A stretch of 7,471 nt of DNA from Eubacterium sp. (GTDB lineage: Bacteria; Bacillota; Clostridia; Lachnospirales; Lachnospiraceae): assembly GCA_021442545.1 (NCBI GenBank), contig JABUSX010000005.1:1-7471 (forward strand), given 5' to 3'. The notes beneath the pieces are model-generated. The model did no database searches. It saw only the letters and a program-made list of their open reading frames with translations, and was not told the DNA's origin. The position numbers were made by a program, and so were the translations under genes. Below, piece by piece: positions 5,749-7,471 of this stretch. The first letter of the stretch is position 1, and each line of letters begins with the position of its first letter.

Positions 5749-7471
5749 ATGCCAAAGAGAACAGATATACATAAAATACTCGTCATCGGTTCGGGACCGA
5801 TCGTGATCGGACAGGCTGCTGAATTTGATTACGCAGGAACGGAGGCGGCACTTGCCCTGAAAGAAGAGGGATATGAGGTGATCCTCTGCAATTCCAATCC
5901 CGCGACGATCATGACGGATACATCCGTTGCCGACAAGATTTATATGGAGCCGCTGACCCTGAAATACCTTGCAAGGATCATCCGGAAAGAAAGACCGGAT
6001 GCGATACTTCCCGGGATCGGAGGCCAGACCGGACTGAATCTGGCCATTCAGCTTCAGAAAAAAGGAGTACTGGAAGAATGCAGGACGGAGCTCCTCGGGA
6101 CTTCTCCCGAAAGTATTGAGCAGGCGGAAGACAGGGAACTTTTCAAACAGCTTTGCGAAAGGATCGGAGAACCGGTACTCCCGTCGGTCGTCGTAAACTC
6201 TGTTGAAGAAGGAATTTCCGCTGCGGACGGGATCGGGTATCCGGTCGTGCTCCGCCCTGCCTTTACGCTCGGAGGAAGCGGAGGAGGCTTTGCGGAAAAT
6301 GAAGAAGATATGGTCCGTCTGCTGAAAAACGGGCTGGATCTTTCTCCTGTCCATGAAGTACTGATCGAGAAAAGCGTGAAGGGCTATAAAGAGATCGAAT
6401 ATGAGGTGATCCGGGATCATGCGGATACGGCCATTACGGTCTGCAACATGGAAAATCTGGATCCGGTAGGTATCCATACAGGGGATTCCATTGTGGTATG
6501 TCCGTCTCAGACTCTGACCAATAAGGAATACCATATGCTGCGGGACAGTGCCCTGAAGCTGATCCGCGTACTGAACGTGAACGGCGGCTGCAATGTTCAG
6601 TTTGCTCTGGATCCGGAATCCTTCCGTTACTATCTGATCGAAGTGAATCCGAGGGTATCCCGCTCTTCGGCGCTGGCTTCCAAAGCAAGCGGATATCCGA
6701 TCGCGAGAGTTTCGGCAAAGATCAGTGTCGGCATGACGCTGGACGAGATCGATCTGATCAACACACCGGCCTGTTTCGAACCGGCGCTGGATTATGTCGT
6801 GACAAAGATGCCGCGTTTCCCGTTTGATAAATTCACGGATGCGGATCAGAAGCTGGGTACGCAGATGAAGGCCACCGGTGAAACCATGAGCATCGGCAGA
6901 ACCTTTGAAGAAAGCCTGCTCAAGGCAGTGAGATCGCTCGAAAACGGCACCGTCCACCTGTACATGGAGAAATTTGAAAAACAGAGGACCGAAGATCTCA
7001 TGAAAGAGATCAGAGAAGAAAGAGGCGACCGTCTCTATGCGATCGCAGCGCTTCTTCGCAAAAAGGCATCGGTGGAGGAGATCCGTGAGGCAACGGCGAT
7101 CGACCCGTTTTTCCTTTACGGGATCCGGAAAATTGTGGAGATGGAAGAGGAACTCTCTTCCGGAGAACCGGATGAGAAAAAGCTTTATAAAGCCAAAAGA
7201 ATGGGCTTTTCCGATGCGGCGGTCAGCCGTTTTACGGGTCTGCCTGAAGAAGAAATCTTCCGGTGCAGAAAGGAAATGAAGCTTTTTCCCGTCTACAAGA
7301 TGATTGATACCTGTGCTTCCGAATTTGAAAGCTATGTACCGTATTTCTACAGTACCTACGAAAAGGAAAATGAATCCCTTGTTTCGGAAAAGAAAAAGAT
7401 CGTCGTGCTGGGAGCCGGCCCCATCCGAATCGGGCAGGGCGTGGAATTCGACTATTCCACCGTTCATGCGG
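5749..7471 (+). CDS. carB: Carbamoyl-phosphate synthase large subunit, N-terminal half; 3' end outside window
   Basis: CarB makes carbamoyl phosphate from bicarbonate, ammonia supplied by CarA, and two ATP. The frame is open from ATG 5749 to the right edge: 574 full codons of a family near 1,070. It begins [20 protein letters not shown]. The first (carboxyphosphate) ATP-grasp half is complete and carries the residues known from E. coli at matching or nearly matching positions: Arg129 (AEDREL), Arg169 in [12 protein letters not shown] (169-180), Glu215 (YKEIEYE), His243 (GIHTGDS), Gln284, and Glu298/Asn300 in [17 protein letters not shown]. It is followed by the helical oligomerisation region (about 400-545). 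The second, carbamoyl-phosphate half opens with the repeated signature [18 protein letters not shown] at 557-574 and is then cut by the window end. The two halves descend from an internal duplication: compare [13 protein letters not shown] at 16-28. The C-terminal allosteric domain is not visible. No TTA, CTA or TCA codon occurs in the visible part, which leaves a long false frame on the opposite strand. Confidence 0.97.
   Translation, partial: MPKRTDIHKILVIGSGPIVIGQAAEFDYAGTEAALALKEEGYEVILCNSNPATIMTDTSVADKIYMEPLTLKYLARIIRKERPDAILPGIGGQTGLNLAIQLQKKGVLEECRTELLGTSPESIEQAEDRELFKQLCERIGEPVLPSVVVNSVEEGISAADGIGYPVVLRPAFTLGGSGGGFAENEEDMVRLLKNGLDLSPVHEVLIEKSVKGYKEIEYEVIRDHADTAITVCNMENLDPVGIHTGDSIVVCPSQTLTNKEYHMLRDSALKLIRVLNVNGGCNVQFALDPESFRYYLIEVNPRVSRSSALASKASGYPIARVSAKISVGMTLDEIDLINTPACFEPALDYVVTKMPRFPFDKFTDADQKLGTQMKATGETMSIGRTFEESLLKAVRSLENGTVHLYMEKFEKQRTEDLMKEIREERGDRLYAIAALLRKKASVEEIREATAIDPFFLYGIRKIVEMEEELSSGEPDEKKLYKAKRMGFSDAAVSRFTGLPEEEIFRCRKEMKLFPVYKMIDTCASEFESYVPYFYSTYEKENESLVSEKKKIVVLGAGPIRIGQGVEFDYSTVHA

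Noticed and set aside
5701..7467. A 588-codon open frame on the - strand opposite carB
   Set aside because: It is codon-aligned with carB, so its stops could come only from TTA, CTA or TCA codons in carB, which this gene does not use. The translation is rich in Phe, His, Arg and Ser with no recognisable domain, and carB is clearly the real gene.

Overview
The window is a compact, one-directional stretch of bacterial core metabolism. All five genes lie on the + strand: the 3' part of gltD (glutamate synthase small subunit), a complete type III glutamine synthetase (glnN), a complete purF, a complete carA, and the 5' half of carB, which runs off the right edge. I see no rRNA or tRNA gene, CRISPR array, insertion sequence or integration scar, and no gene on the - strand.

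The protein types and signals suggest an anaerobic Bacillota of class Clostridia, most like Lachnospiraceae. The reasons are Bacillus-type PurF with a short propeptide and four iron-sulfur cysteines, a roughly 700-residue GSIII, the style of the CarB N-terminus, and strong GGAGG-type ribosome binding sites. This placement is inference from family resemblance, not from a search. Codon use is even across the window: ATC for Ile is favoured, and TTA, CTA and TCA are rare. This gives no sign of recent transfer of any one gene.

Layout: 1-744 gltD (5' end missing); 745-851 gap; 852-2954 glnN; 2955-3096 gap; 3097-4530 purF; 4531-4580 short gap with a strong palindrome; 4581-5678 carA; 5679-5748 gap; 5749-7471 carB (3' end missing). 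No gap holds a convincing intrinsic terminator (GC-rich hairpin plus U-tract), so read-through across several genes is plausible.

The genes share a theme of glutamine metabolism. GlnN makes glutamine from glutamate and ammonia. GltD, with the large subunit GltB (not in the window), uses glutamine to make glutamate. PurF spends glutamine nitrogen on the first committed step of purine synthesis. CarA and CarB spend it on carbamoyl phosphate for pyrimidines and arginine. I find no previously undescribed system here. The most interesting non-coding features are the palindrome and overlapping hairpins between purF and carA, and an inverted repeat across the glnN stop codon.
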